From an uncultured Treponema sp. (GTDB lineage Bacteria > Spirochaetota > Spirochaetia > Treponematales > Treponemataceae), in assembly GCA_947165795.1 (NCBI GenBank), contig CAMVBP010000033.1, positions 1-13,163 on the forward strand: a stretch of DNA of 13,163 nucleotides. Reading direction: 5' to 3'. Positions 7,434 through 13,163 of this stretch are shown here, in pieces. Position numbers and translations under genes: made by a program. The number at the start of each line of letters is the position of its first letter. The stretch's first letter is position 1. The notes below the pieces were generated by a model. The model worked only from the letters and a program-made list of their open reading frames with translations, made no database searches and was not told the origin of the DNA.

Positions 7434-7469
7434 TACATAAACAATATCGTTTACGATATTGTTTATGTA
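7434..7469. promoter_or_regulatory. Perfect 36-bp palindrome between pfkA and rsmI
   Basis: Two 17-base arms (7434-7450 and 7453-7469) are exactly complementary around TT. No U-tract follows on either strand, so it does not look like a terminator. Such long perfect dyads can be operators for dimeric regulators or very stable RNA hairpins; the sequence cannot decide. An 11-base part, AATATCGTTTA (7443-7453), also occurs at the pfkA stop codon (7373-7383). Confidence 0.5.
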
Positions 7470-7506
7470 ACCTTACAGGAAAATACTTCTTGTAAGGTTT
7501 TTTTTT
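7469..7506 (+). terminator. Rho-independent terminator after pfkA
   Basis: AACCTTACA (7469-7477) pairs perfectly with TGTAAGGTT (7491-7499) around a 13-base loop and runs into nine T residues (7498-7506). It ends about 19 bases before the rsmI start, and its 3' arm overlaps the -35 box of the rsmI promoter. Confidence 0.85.
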
Positions 7507-7518
7507 CTATTATATAAT
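7490..7518 (+). promoter_or_regulatory. Promoter of rsmI, embedded in the pfkA terminator
   Basis: TTGTAA (7490-7495) and a perfect TATAAT (7513-7518) are separated by 17 bp. The predicted transcript start is at about 7525, the first base of the rsmI GTG, so rsmI is probably leaderless. The -35 box lies within the terminator's 3' arm. Confidence 0.65.
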
Positions 7519-7524
7519 GTATAT

Positions 7525-8235
7525 GTGAGCAAACTATTCGTTGTTGGCACTCCAATAGGAAATTTGGGTGATATAACTTTTCGTGCAGTAGAAACATTAA
7601 GGAATGTAGATTACATTGCTGCCGAAGATACACGCCATACCTTGATGCTTTTGAATCATTTTGAGATTAAAAAGCCTCTTATTTCCTGCAGGGCTCAAAA
7701 CGAAAAATTTGCAGGCGAAAAAATTGTGTCTTTATTAAAAGAAGGACACGATATAGCCTACGCAAGCGATGCTGGAACTCCGGGAATAAGCGATCCTGGC
7801 GCTGTACTTGTAGATATTGTACGCGAAGCCGGGTTTGAAGTTGTTCCAATTCCTGGTCCTGCTGCTTTTGCAACTCTGGTAAGTGTGGCCGGTTCTGGCG
7901 GAAAGACCCTTATTTTTGAAGGATTTCTTTCTCCAAAGCCAGGAAAACGTCGTTCACGGGTTAAAGAGTTGTTAGAAACCGGCGATGCAGTAATTATTTA
8001 CGAAAGTCCGTTTAGAATTACTAAACTTCTTTCTGATATTGCCGATATTGAAAGTGAACGCCGCATTGTTGTGGGGCGTGAAATGACAAAACTGCATGAA
8101 GAAATCACAAGCGGCACTGCAAAAGAGCTTTTTGATGATTATTCTTCAAGACAATCCATAAAAGGAGAGTTTGCAGTTTTTATTTCTGGTGTAAAAAATA
8201 TTAAGAAATCTGAAGAATCTACCGATAATATATAG
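7525..8235 (+). CDS. rsmI: 16S rRNA (cytidine-1402-2'-O)-methyltransferase RsmI
   Basis: RsmI uses S-adenosylmethionine to 2'-O-methylate C1402 in the ribosomal P site of 16S rRNA. The 236-residue protein carries the tetrapyrrole-methylase fold signatures of this family: VGTPIGNLGDIT (7-18), EDTR (34-37), SDAGTPGISDPG (81-92), PIPGPAA (108-114), FEGFL (131-135), YESPFR (149-154) and GREMTKLHEE (184-193). It is about 50 residues shorter than the E. coli protein and lacks the small C-terminal domain. The start is GTG, chosen because the family N-terminus begins right there; no Shine-Dalgarno exists and the promoter predicts a leaderless message. Its last codons contain the flgM promoter. Confidence 0.95.
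   Translation: MSKLFVVGTPIGNLGDITFRAVETLRNVDYIAAEDTRHTLMLLNHFEIKKPLISCRAQNEKFAGEKIVSLLKEGHDIAYASDAGTPGISDPGAVLVDIVREAGFEVVPIPGPAAFATLVSVAGSGGKTLIFEGFLSPKPGKRRSRVKELLETGDAVIIYESPFRITKLLSDIADIESERRIVVGREMTKLHEEITSGTAKELFDDYSSRQSIKGEFAVFISGVKNIKKSEESTDNI
8202..8228 (+). promoter_or_regulatory. Sigma-28 (FliA)-like promoter of flgM
   Basis: ACCGATAA (8221-8228) matches seven of eight bases of the sigma-28 -10 box GCCGATAA. TAAG (8202-8205) lies 15 bases upstream, matching three of four core -35 bases (TAAA). The site is inside the 3' end of rsmI. The predicted start near 8236 gives a leader of about 18 bases that includes the flgM ribosome site. Confidence 0.65.
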
Positions 8236-8253
8236 GTAGAGGGGTAGGAAGTT

Positions 8254-8541
8254 ATGATGATTAATAGTGTAAACAATGTAACACAGGTAAACAACCTCCA
8301 GAATTTGCGCAAAACAGAGAATACTGCAAAAGTTTCTCGCGAAGCAGATTCTATCAGTGTTTCTGCAGAAGCAAAAGAAATGGCAGAAATTTACTACATG
8401 GATCAGGTTGCTAAAGAAACTCCTGATGTTCGTGCAGACAAGATTGCAGAAATCAAAGAGAAGATTAAAGACCCTAACTACCTTAGTGATTCTGTAATAA
8501 AGTCAGCTGCAGATAAATTCCTTACTGCTATTGGACTTTAA
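8254..8541 (+). CDS. flgM: Anti-sigma-28 factor FlgM
   Basis: FlgM binds and inhibits the flagellar sigma factor FliA until the hook-basal body is finished and FlgM is exported. The protein is 95 residues, the usual size, with a low-complexity polar N-terminal half (VNNVTQVNNLQN) expected to be disordered. The C-terminal sigma-binding region is conserved: DVRADKIAEIKEKI followed by a short loop and ILSD-like end (NYLSDSVIKSAADKFL). Two adjacent ATGs are possible; AGGA at 8246-8249 is better spaced from the second (8257). The gene has its own sigma-28-like promoter and is followed by a strong terminator, making it a single-gene unit. Other flagellar genes are not in the window. Confidence 0.9.
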   Translation: MMINSVNNVTQVNNLQNLRKTENTAKVSREADSISVSAEAKEMAEIYYMDQVAKETPDVRADKIAEIKEKIKDPNYLSDSVIKSAADKFLTAIGL

Positions 8542-8561
8542 TTATTCTTGAACCTGCTTGG

Positions 8562-8597
8562 AAAAGACGGAATTTAGGTAATTCCGTCTTTTTTTTT
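8562..8597 (+). terminator. Rho-independent terminator after flgM
   Basis: The stem AAAAGACGGAATT (8562-8574) pairs with 8580-8592 around TAGGT, followed by further T residues to 8597. It begins 20 bases after the flgM stop codon and is the clearest terminator in the window. Confidence 0.92.
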
Positions 8598-8624
8598 AAT
8601 ATTAAATCTAAACCGGAGTAAAAA

Positions 8625-9773
8625 ATGTCTGATTTTACATTTAGAATTAGCCCTAATATTCTTCTTGGACCATATACTATCAGCAGACTTGGCCAGCAGG
8701 TAAAGGAATGGGGAACAAGATTCATTATTATTATGGATCCGTTGTTAAACGAAGCAAAACTTTCAGATAAAATTACACAATCTTTAATGGACCACAAAAT
8801 TGACTGCTTTGTTTTTTCTGAATTGAGCGATGGAGCCGCCACAAAAACTATTGAACGCGCCTTAAAATTATCTCAGGAAGGTCATGTTCATGGTGTAATA
8901 GCAGTTGGAGGCGAAAAAGCCATTAATGTTGGACGTGCTGTTGCAGCATATTTTAACGAAGCACATAATTTATACACTTTTGTAGACGGTTCTTTACCTT
9001 CTACAAATCCTATTCCATGTATTTGTGTTCCAACAACCTTCCGTTCTGCGTTTGTATTTACACAGGAAATTCCGGTAACAGATTCACGTAATCATCAGAT
9101 TACTTTTTTACATGTTCAAAACTCTATCTGTAAGCTTCTTCTTATGGATCCAAATCTTATGCTCACTCTTACAGATAATCAAAAAGCAACTCTTTCCATT
9201 GAACTTATTGCCCTTGCAACAGAAGCATATCTTTCGCAAAAGGCTAATATTTTCAGCGATATGTTCGTAGAAAAAGGACTCGAAACTCTTTCTTATGCAT
9301 TGGACGGTTCTCCTTCCCTGGAAATTACAACTCCGGAAGAAGTTCTTTTAGTTCAGGCAGGCTGCCTTATTTCTCTTGCGGCAGCATCTTCTTCTATTGG
9401 ACTTTCGTCTTTAATTTCTTTGAGTATTTATTCACGATACCACAAAGGACGTTCTTTAGTTTCTTCTATTTTGCTTCCTTATGTTCTTGAAGACGCAACA
9501 AAATTTAAGGTTGCAAAACTCGAAACTCTTGCCCACATGCTTAGAACTGCTCCAGAAGATATAAAAGGCGAAGAAGCAGCTAAAATGCTTACAGAATATG
9601 TAAGACAGAAAATCGCAAAATACAGTCTTCCAACCCGCTTAAAGGATCTTCAGTTAACTGTTGAACAGCTTTCGCTTGCTGTAGAAGACATCAGTAAAAT
9701 AAATACAATCAATACTCTGCCAAGAAGCATGAGCACAGATGATTTATTTGATTTTATTAAGCTGGCATTTTAG
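8625..9773 (+). CDS. Iron-containing alcohol dehydrogenase-like protein, degenerate active site
   Basis: The 382-residue protein follows the group III iron-dependent alcohol dehydrogenase/dehydroquinate synthase-like layout: an N-terminal nucleotide-binding half and a helical C-terminal half. Aligned by eye, the GGGS-x-x-D-x-AK motif has become GGEKAINVGR (95-104). The PTT motif remains (136-138), DP is at 175-176, and LLPHV has become LLPYV (283-287). Metal ligands appear mostly lost: the Asp and His of the D-x-x-x-H pair correspond to Glu193 and Leu197, the third-ligand His aligns with a Leu near 263, and only His273 is retained. It may bind a nucleotide without dehydrogenase activity, or use a different chemistry. 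GGAG six bases before the ATG supports the start. The TrmH gene follows after 27 bases and is probably co-transcribed. Confidence 0.78.
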   Translation: MSDFTFRISPNILLGPYTISRLGQQVKEWGTRFIIIMDPLLNEAKLSDKITQSLMDHKIDCFVFSELSDGAATKTIERALKLSQEGHVHGVIAVGGEKAINVGRAVAAYFNEAHNLYTFVDGSLPSTNPIPCICVPTTFRSAFVFTQEIPVTDSRNHQITFLHVQNSICKLLLMDPNLMLTLTDNQKATLSIELIALATEAYLSQKANIFSDMFVEKGLETLSYALDGSPSLEITTPEEVLLVQAGCLISLAAASSSIGLSSLISLSIYSRYHKGRSLVSSILLPYVLEDATKFKVAKLETLAHMLRTAPEDIKGEEAAKMLTEYVRQKIAKYSLPTRLKDLQLTVEQLSLAVEDISKINTINTLPRSMSTDDLFDFIKLAF

Positions 9774-9778
9774 AATAC

Positions 9779-9790
9779 GCGCTTTTGCGC
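9779..9790 (+). repeat. Short GCGC hairpin before the TrmH gene
   Basis: GCGC-TTTT-GCGC forms a tetraloop hairpin ten bases upstream of the TrmH-family ATG. It occupies the region where a Shine-Dalgarno would be expected, and none is present. Confidence 0.35.
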
Positions 9791-9800
9791 CATTACACAT

Positions 9801-10631
9801 ATGATAGAACCTGGAAAACTTTTTCAACTGGAAGGCGGACAAAAACGCCGTAAACTTGCACTTACTTTCGGCGCTCTTGAACGCGATATTCTTGGAATTG
9901 CAGAAAAAGGAACTGAATATAATTTTACGACAATTTCCCGAGCGGATTATATTAAACAGCTTATAAAAATTCTTATAAAAGACCCAAAACTTATGGATTC
10001 TGCAAAAGCAGAACTGGAAAACCTTATTTCTGCTTCCGATTTTGATGAACTAAGGGCCTGCAACTGCGCAAGGAATCATCTTTTAGCGATTATCGGAACT
10101 TTTCCTGCTGAGTGGGATCTTGTAATTGCTCCGCATGTTTCTCCTACAGACGAAAACGGAATTGTCCGCCAGAGGGAATTTTTTCCTGGAGTCTGCGTAT
10201 ATGCAGAAGATATCCGCTCGCCATTTAATATCGGTTCAATTTTCCGTACTGCCGAAGCTATGGGTGCCGAAAAAGTTTATATTTCGCCGCATTGTATAGA
10301 TCCAAATCAGCCGCGTGCAGTCCGTTCCGGAATGGGCTGTATAGAAACTATGGGCTGGGAACAGGTTCCGCTAAATGAACTTCCTGAAGATCTTCCTGTT
10401 TTTGCACTGGAAACCGGCGGAACCGACATAAATGAATTTGAATTTCCTAAACAGGGAATTTGCATTATCGGTTCGGAAGAATTAGGCGTTAGTCCCGAAG
10501 CCCTTCACCGCGCAGATTATGGACGTGTTTCAATTCCAATGAAAGGATTAAAGGCTTCGCTTAATGTTGGTGTAGCTTTTGGAATATTAATGCAAAAATG
10601 GGTTGAACAGATTGCTAAGAAATCTTATTAA
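9801..10631 (+). CDS. TrmH/SpoU-family RNA 2'-O-methyltransferase
   Basis: This is an S-adenosylmethionine-dependent RNA ribose methyltransferase of the SPOUT superfamily. The catalytic domain (about 128-272) has all three motifs: motif 1 NIGSIFRTAEAMG (143-155, Asn143 and Arg149), motif 2 IIGSEELGV (222-230) and motif 3 IPMKGLKASLNV (245-256). These bind the cofactor in the trefoil knot. The 127-residue N-terminal part is mostly helical and has no recognised family; it may select the RNA substrate, which could be rRNA or tRNA. The ATG has no Shine-Dalgarno and lies 27 bases after the dehydrogenase-like gene, suggesting the same transcript. The downstream gene is convergent, with only 29 bases between stop codons and no clear terminator. 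Confidence 0.9.
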   Translation: MIEPGKLFQLEGGQKRRKLALTFGALERDILGIAEKGTEYNFTTISRADYIKQLIKILIKDPKLMDSAKAELENLISASDFDELRACNCARNHLLAIIGTFPAEWDLVIAPHVSPTDENGIVRQREFFPGVCVYAEDIRSPFNIGSIFRTAEAMGAEKVYISPHCIDPNQPRAVRSGMGCIETMGWEQVPLNELPEDLPVFALETGGTDINEFEFPKQGICIIGSEELGVSPEALHRADYGRVSIPMKGLKASLNVGVAFGILMQKWVEQIAKKSY

Positions 10632-10660
10632 TTTTTAAGGACTATTTGTTTTCAGGCAGA

Positions 10661-12178
10661 TTACTCAAAATCATCATAATAATTTGAGTGAGCTTCTTTT
10701 AATAACTTTATAAGATAATTAAACTGCTTTTCATCAGAAATCTTAAAATCCTTTAAAATAGATTTATCTAACTGATAAAAATCAACAGACTTTTCGTCAT
10801 AGTACTGCATCATTTCGGCAAGATATAAAACCTTTGCACAGAATTTGTTTTCTTCTGTATTCTTTTCAACACTGTTCCAAGAAGAAATTAAGCAGGAAAT
10901 ATTATCGGCTAAACCAAAACGCTTGGTGTATACGCGTTTTATAAAGGTGCTTGCATAGCCGTTTGTAAACATACTTACAATTTTGTCCATTAAATTATCA
11001 TACTGTGCAGCAAGTTCATTAATATAGTTTTTCTGTTCATCTGTAGCAGTTTCCAGAAGGAAGAATCCGAGTGCAGAAAAGAGCCCCAGAGTATACATAA
11101 CATCTGCATCAATATATTTATGAAGTCCGTTATTATTCTTAAACAAATTATAGGCAAAAAATGCTGTTCTTTCTGAATGAAGAAGAAGACTTTCTATTTC
11201 GTCTGTTGAATCTATATAAGTACAAGAAGGATTACTTTCTGAATATATAAACTTTAATTCTTCATCGCTGAGTAAAGAAACCGCATCTTCTATTTTTAAG
11301 CAGGTTTTGTCTTTTTGGAAACTATATTTAAAAGTAAGAAGCGTAAGCGGTAAATCTCTTCCTATAATCTTTACAAGCTCATCCCTGTTTATTTTTTCTT
11401 TTCCATCTGCCGCTTTATTTACAATCTTCATAGCTTTTTCTGCATGAGACTGAATTAACGGTATTTTTTCCTGCATGCTGATAAATTCATAGGAAATCAT
11501 TTCTACGCCGGCAAAAATCGCCTTGTTGCAGGGCAAAAGAATTCTTGTTGTTGTTTCTTCATCGTTAGAAAAAACCTGATAATTATCTTTTGTAAGTCCT
11601 ATCCTTTTTAACATAAGAATAATAATGATTATTCCAAGTCCGGCACCTTCCTGCTGATCAATTACATTTGTAACAACTTCTTCCATTGATTTGTATTGAT
11701 GAGCAAGACGGATTTTTTCCTGAATTCTATCATTTTCAAATTGTGTTAATTTGGAATTATTTTTGATTTCGATAATTACATTATCATCTGTTAATCGCAT
11801 TGCAAGCTTTACATAAAGTCCGGCTTTTCTCTGCAGCTCAAGATAATAATTTATATTCTCTAAGGTTTCTTCCTTAAAGCTTTGCATTCCTTCTTCGTAT
11901 TCTTTTGGATCAAATATGTTCAGATTTTTTTCGTGGAAGTAAACGCGTTTTGTATTTGCTTTTTTTGCATTTATAAGAAGTTCGCTGAGACAGAAATTTA
12001 TATATTCCTTTAAGTGTTCCTGATGACATTCTTCCAGAAAAGCGTCTGTAACCTTCTGGATATACACTTCCATGTTTCGAGGTAAAATATATGATAAGAT
12101 TTCTATTGGAAGTTGAAGTTTTATTGCATTTCTAATCTTTTTTCTATCAATTTCCAGATATTCATCTAACTCTGTCAT
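10661..12178 (-). CDS. GHKL ATPase-like plus HDOD domain signalling protein
   Basis: The 505-residue cytoplasmic protein appears to combine two signalling modules. The N-terminal half (about 50-220) resembles a histidine-kinase-type ATPase: an N-box ELLINAKKA (66-74), a degenerate G1 region EIKNNS (137-142) where Asp-x-Gly is expected, and a clear G2 box EGAGLGI (177-183). There is no phosphoacceptor His domain. The C-terminal half (about 235-480) resembles an HDOD domain; GLFSALGFFLLE (365-376) corresponds to the GLLHDIG region of HD proteins with the His-Asp pair replaced, as is usual for HDOD. No membrane segment is present. It may act as a regulatory scaffold, but no partner is visible. 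The ATG has no ribosome site and follows a promoter closely. Confidence 0.75.
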   Translation of the reverse strand: MTELDEYLEIDRKKIRNAIKLQLPIEILSYILPRNMEVYIQKVTDAFLEECHQEHLKEYINFCLSELLINAKKANTKRVYFHEKNLNIFDPKEYEEGMQSFKEETLENINYYLELQRKAGLYVKLAMRLTDDNVIIEIKNNSKLTQFENDRIQEKIRLAHQYKSMEEVVTNVIDQQEGAGLGIIIIILMLKRIGLTKDNYQVFSNDEETTTRILLPCNKAIFAGVEMISYEFISMQEKIPLIQSHAEKAMKIVNKAADGKEKINRDELVKIIGRDLPLTLLTFKYSFQKDKTCLKIEDAVSLLSDEELKFIYSESNPSCTYIDSTDEIESLLLHSERTAFFAYNLFKNNNGLHKYIDADVMYTLGLFSALGFFLLETATDEQKNYINELAAQYDNLMDKIVSMFTNGYASTFIKRVYTKRFGLADNISCLISSWNSVEKNTEENKFCAKVLYLAEMMQYYDEKSVDFYQLDKSILKDFKISDEKQFNYLIKLLKEAHSNYYDDFE

Positions 12179-12187
12179 TGTATATTT

Positions 12188-12216
12188 ATTTTAATCCATA
12201 AATTTAAAATTGTAAA
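12188..12216 (-). promoter_or_regulatory. Promoter of the GHKL-HDOD gene
   Basis: On the minus strand, TTTACA (12211-12216) and TAAAAT (12188-12193) each match five of six consensus bases with 17 bp spacing. The predicted start is near 12181, three bases before the ATG at 12178, so a leaderless message is likely. Confidence 0.65.
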
Positions 12217-12228
12217 ATTATTTTTTCC

Positions 12229-12285
12229 CACCGCTTTATGCACTTTTTTCCGGTGGCGCTGTAAAATAACGGTACAGCAGCCACC
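12229..12285 (-). repeat. Competing hairpins between the acyl-CoA ligase and GHKL-HDOD genes
   Basis: GGTGGCGCTGTA (12252-12263) pairs with TACAGC (12273-12278) and GCCACC (12280-12285), with one bulged base at 12279, to make a 12-bp stem just after the ligase stop. The segment at 12251-12256 (CGGTGG) can instead pair with CCACCG (12229-12234). Neither stem is followed by a U-tract on the minus strand. It may protect or end the ligase message, but it is not a canonical terminator. Confidence 0.5.
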
Positions 12286-12293
12286 AAAAGTTA

Positions 12294-13163
12294 TTACTCT
12301 TCGAACATTTTTGAAATTTCGTTCTTATAAAGTTCATTAATTCTAAAGCGCATAATTTCCTGTTTTGCAGAAAGTTCAACGCCAACTTCGAACGGTTTTG
12401 TAATGAGAGTGAATTTAGCAATTCTTTCAAACATCTTAAAGCCATTCTTAGAACTTATAAGTGTTGCAATTTCAGTTTCGTAAAGCTTCTGAATAATTTC
12501 TGAAGCAAGAAGATTTTCATATGTATCGTACTGAATACCATTGTCTGCAGCATAAGTTTTAACTTCATCTTCATCTACAAGAATAAGTGCGGCAAGATAA
12601 CGCATATCCTGACCAACAACTACTGCCTGCTTAATGAATTTAGATTCAGAAAGCTTTGTTTCAATTGGAAGAGGTTCAAGGTTTTCTCCGCCACGCAAAA
12701 CAATTGTATCTTTAATACGGCCTTTAATACAAAGTTCATTATGAATTGTCATCATTGCAAGGTCGCCTGTATCAAGCCAGCCTTCTTCATTAATTACTTT
12801 TGCAGTTAAGTCCGGGCGCTTGTAATATCCCTTCATTACTGTAGGACCTTTAACCTGAAGAACACCTTCTTTTCCGCGGCCAAGAACAAATCCGTCGTTT
12901 GGATCAACAATTCTTACCTGAATTCCTCTGATTGCAGAACCGATTGTACGGAAAATTGGAGCCGCAATCGGGCGAACTGCAACGATTGGAGCTGTTTCTG
13001 TAAGTCCGTATCCTTCTACAACTTCTACACCAATTGCCCAGAAGAATTCATCAATATATTTAGGATAAGCACCGCCGCCGGCAATTCCTGCACGGAAGTT
13101 TGTTCCAAGCATTGCCTTAATTTTTCTGAATACTAAAAGATTTCCAAGTCCATAAAGCGGCCA
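12294..13163 (-). CDS. Long-chain acyl-CoA ligase, C-terminal part (5' end outside window)
   Basis: This AMP-forming enzyme activates fatty acids via an acyl-adenylate to acyl-CoA. The frame is open to the window edge, giving 289 visible residues; the ATG at 13112 is internal, because the 17 codons before it encode a conserved stretch (LVFRKIKAMLG). Visible motifs are GYGLTETAP (51-59), DTGDL (121-125), GRIKD (138-142) and GENLEP (149-154), numbered from the edge. The C-terminal catalytic loop reads ELSAKQEIMR (263-272), where the usual lysine of the GK-x-x-R type loop aligns with Glu269. This may mean altered activity, although the preceding Lys267 could substitute. It ends with tandem stops (TAA TAA). 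Roughly half the protein is missing from view, so substrate length is a family inference. Confidence 0.92.
   Translation of the reverse strand, partial: WPLYGLGNLLVFRKIKAMLGTNFRAGIAGGGAYPKYIDEFFWAIGVEVVEGYGLTETAPIVAVRPIAAPIFRTIGSAIRGIQVRIVDPNDGFVLGRGKEGVLQVKGPTVMKGYYKRPDLTAKVINEEGWLDTGDLAMMTIHNELCIKGRIKDTIVLRGGENLEPLPIETKLSESKFIKQAVVVGQDMRYLAALILVDEDEVKTYAADNGIQYDTYENLLASEIIQKLYETEIATLISSKNGFKMFERIAKFTLITKPFEVGVELSAKQEIMRFRINELYKNEISKMFEE

Noticed and set aside
10663..10689. ACTCAAA/TTTGAGT inverted repeat near the convergent gene ends
   Set aside because: It lies within the coding end of the GHKL-HDOD gene, has a long AT-rich loop and no T-run, so it is not a convincing terminator.

Overview
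The window looks like chromosome from a spirochaete, most likely a gut or rumen Treponema. The evidence is an AT-rich coding background, a spirochaete-style gene set (FlgM, a group III phosphofructokinase of the kind found in treponemes, a GHKL-ATPase/HDOD fusion, periplasmic sensor-like proteins) and AT-rich intergenic DNA interrupted by short, GC-rich, highly structured blocks. No plasmid, prophage, insertion sequence with a transposase, CRISPR array, tRNA or rRNA was recognised. No gene-free stretch exceeds 300 bases; the longest is 1786-2058.

Left part (1-5871, all genes on the minus strand). Reading in the direction of transcription, from high to low coordinates: a small secreted protein of unknown function (5128-5847); a membrane-anchored protein with two tandem solute-binding domains and no output domain (3489-5075); a DUF1015 protein (2059-3408); a 207-bp palindromic repeat-like element (1843-2049); hisG (913-1785); a GC-rich block that folds as a three-way junction (815-896); hisB (146-760) with a terminator (81-113); and part of another GC-rich structured block at the window edge. 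HisG and HisB catalyse steps 1 and 6 of histidine synthesis.

Middle part (5971-10631, plus strand). The order is a phosphofructokinase with ATP-type active-site residues; a 150-bp gap with three successive hairpins, one a perfect 36-bp palindrome and one a terminator; rsmI (16S rRNA 2'-O-methylation at C1402); flgM, with a sigma-28-like promoter lying inside the end of rsmI; a strong terminator; an iron-type alcohol dehydrogenase relative that has lost most metal ligands; and a TrmH/SpoU RNA methyltransferase.

Right part (10661-13163, minus strand). A long-chain acyl-CoA ligase (N-terminus outside the window) is followed by a structured intergenic hairpin and a two-domain GHKL-ATPase plus HDOD protein that converges on the TrmH gene.

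The most notable cross-cutting observation is transcriptional. Four genes (hisG, the DUF1015 gene, rsmI and the GHKL-HDOD gene) have a good -35/-10 pair with 17-bp spacing that places the predicted transcript start at, or within about 3 bases of, the start codon, and none has a correctly spaced Shine-Dalgarno. They are predicted to be leaderless. Other genes in the window (hisB, pfkA, flgM, the dehydrogenase-like gene) have ordinary ribosome binding sites. The best candidates for something undescribed are the structured intergenic elements, the degenerate dehydrogenase next to flgM, and the orphan tandem receptor.
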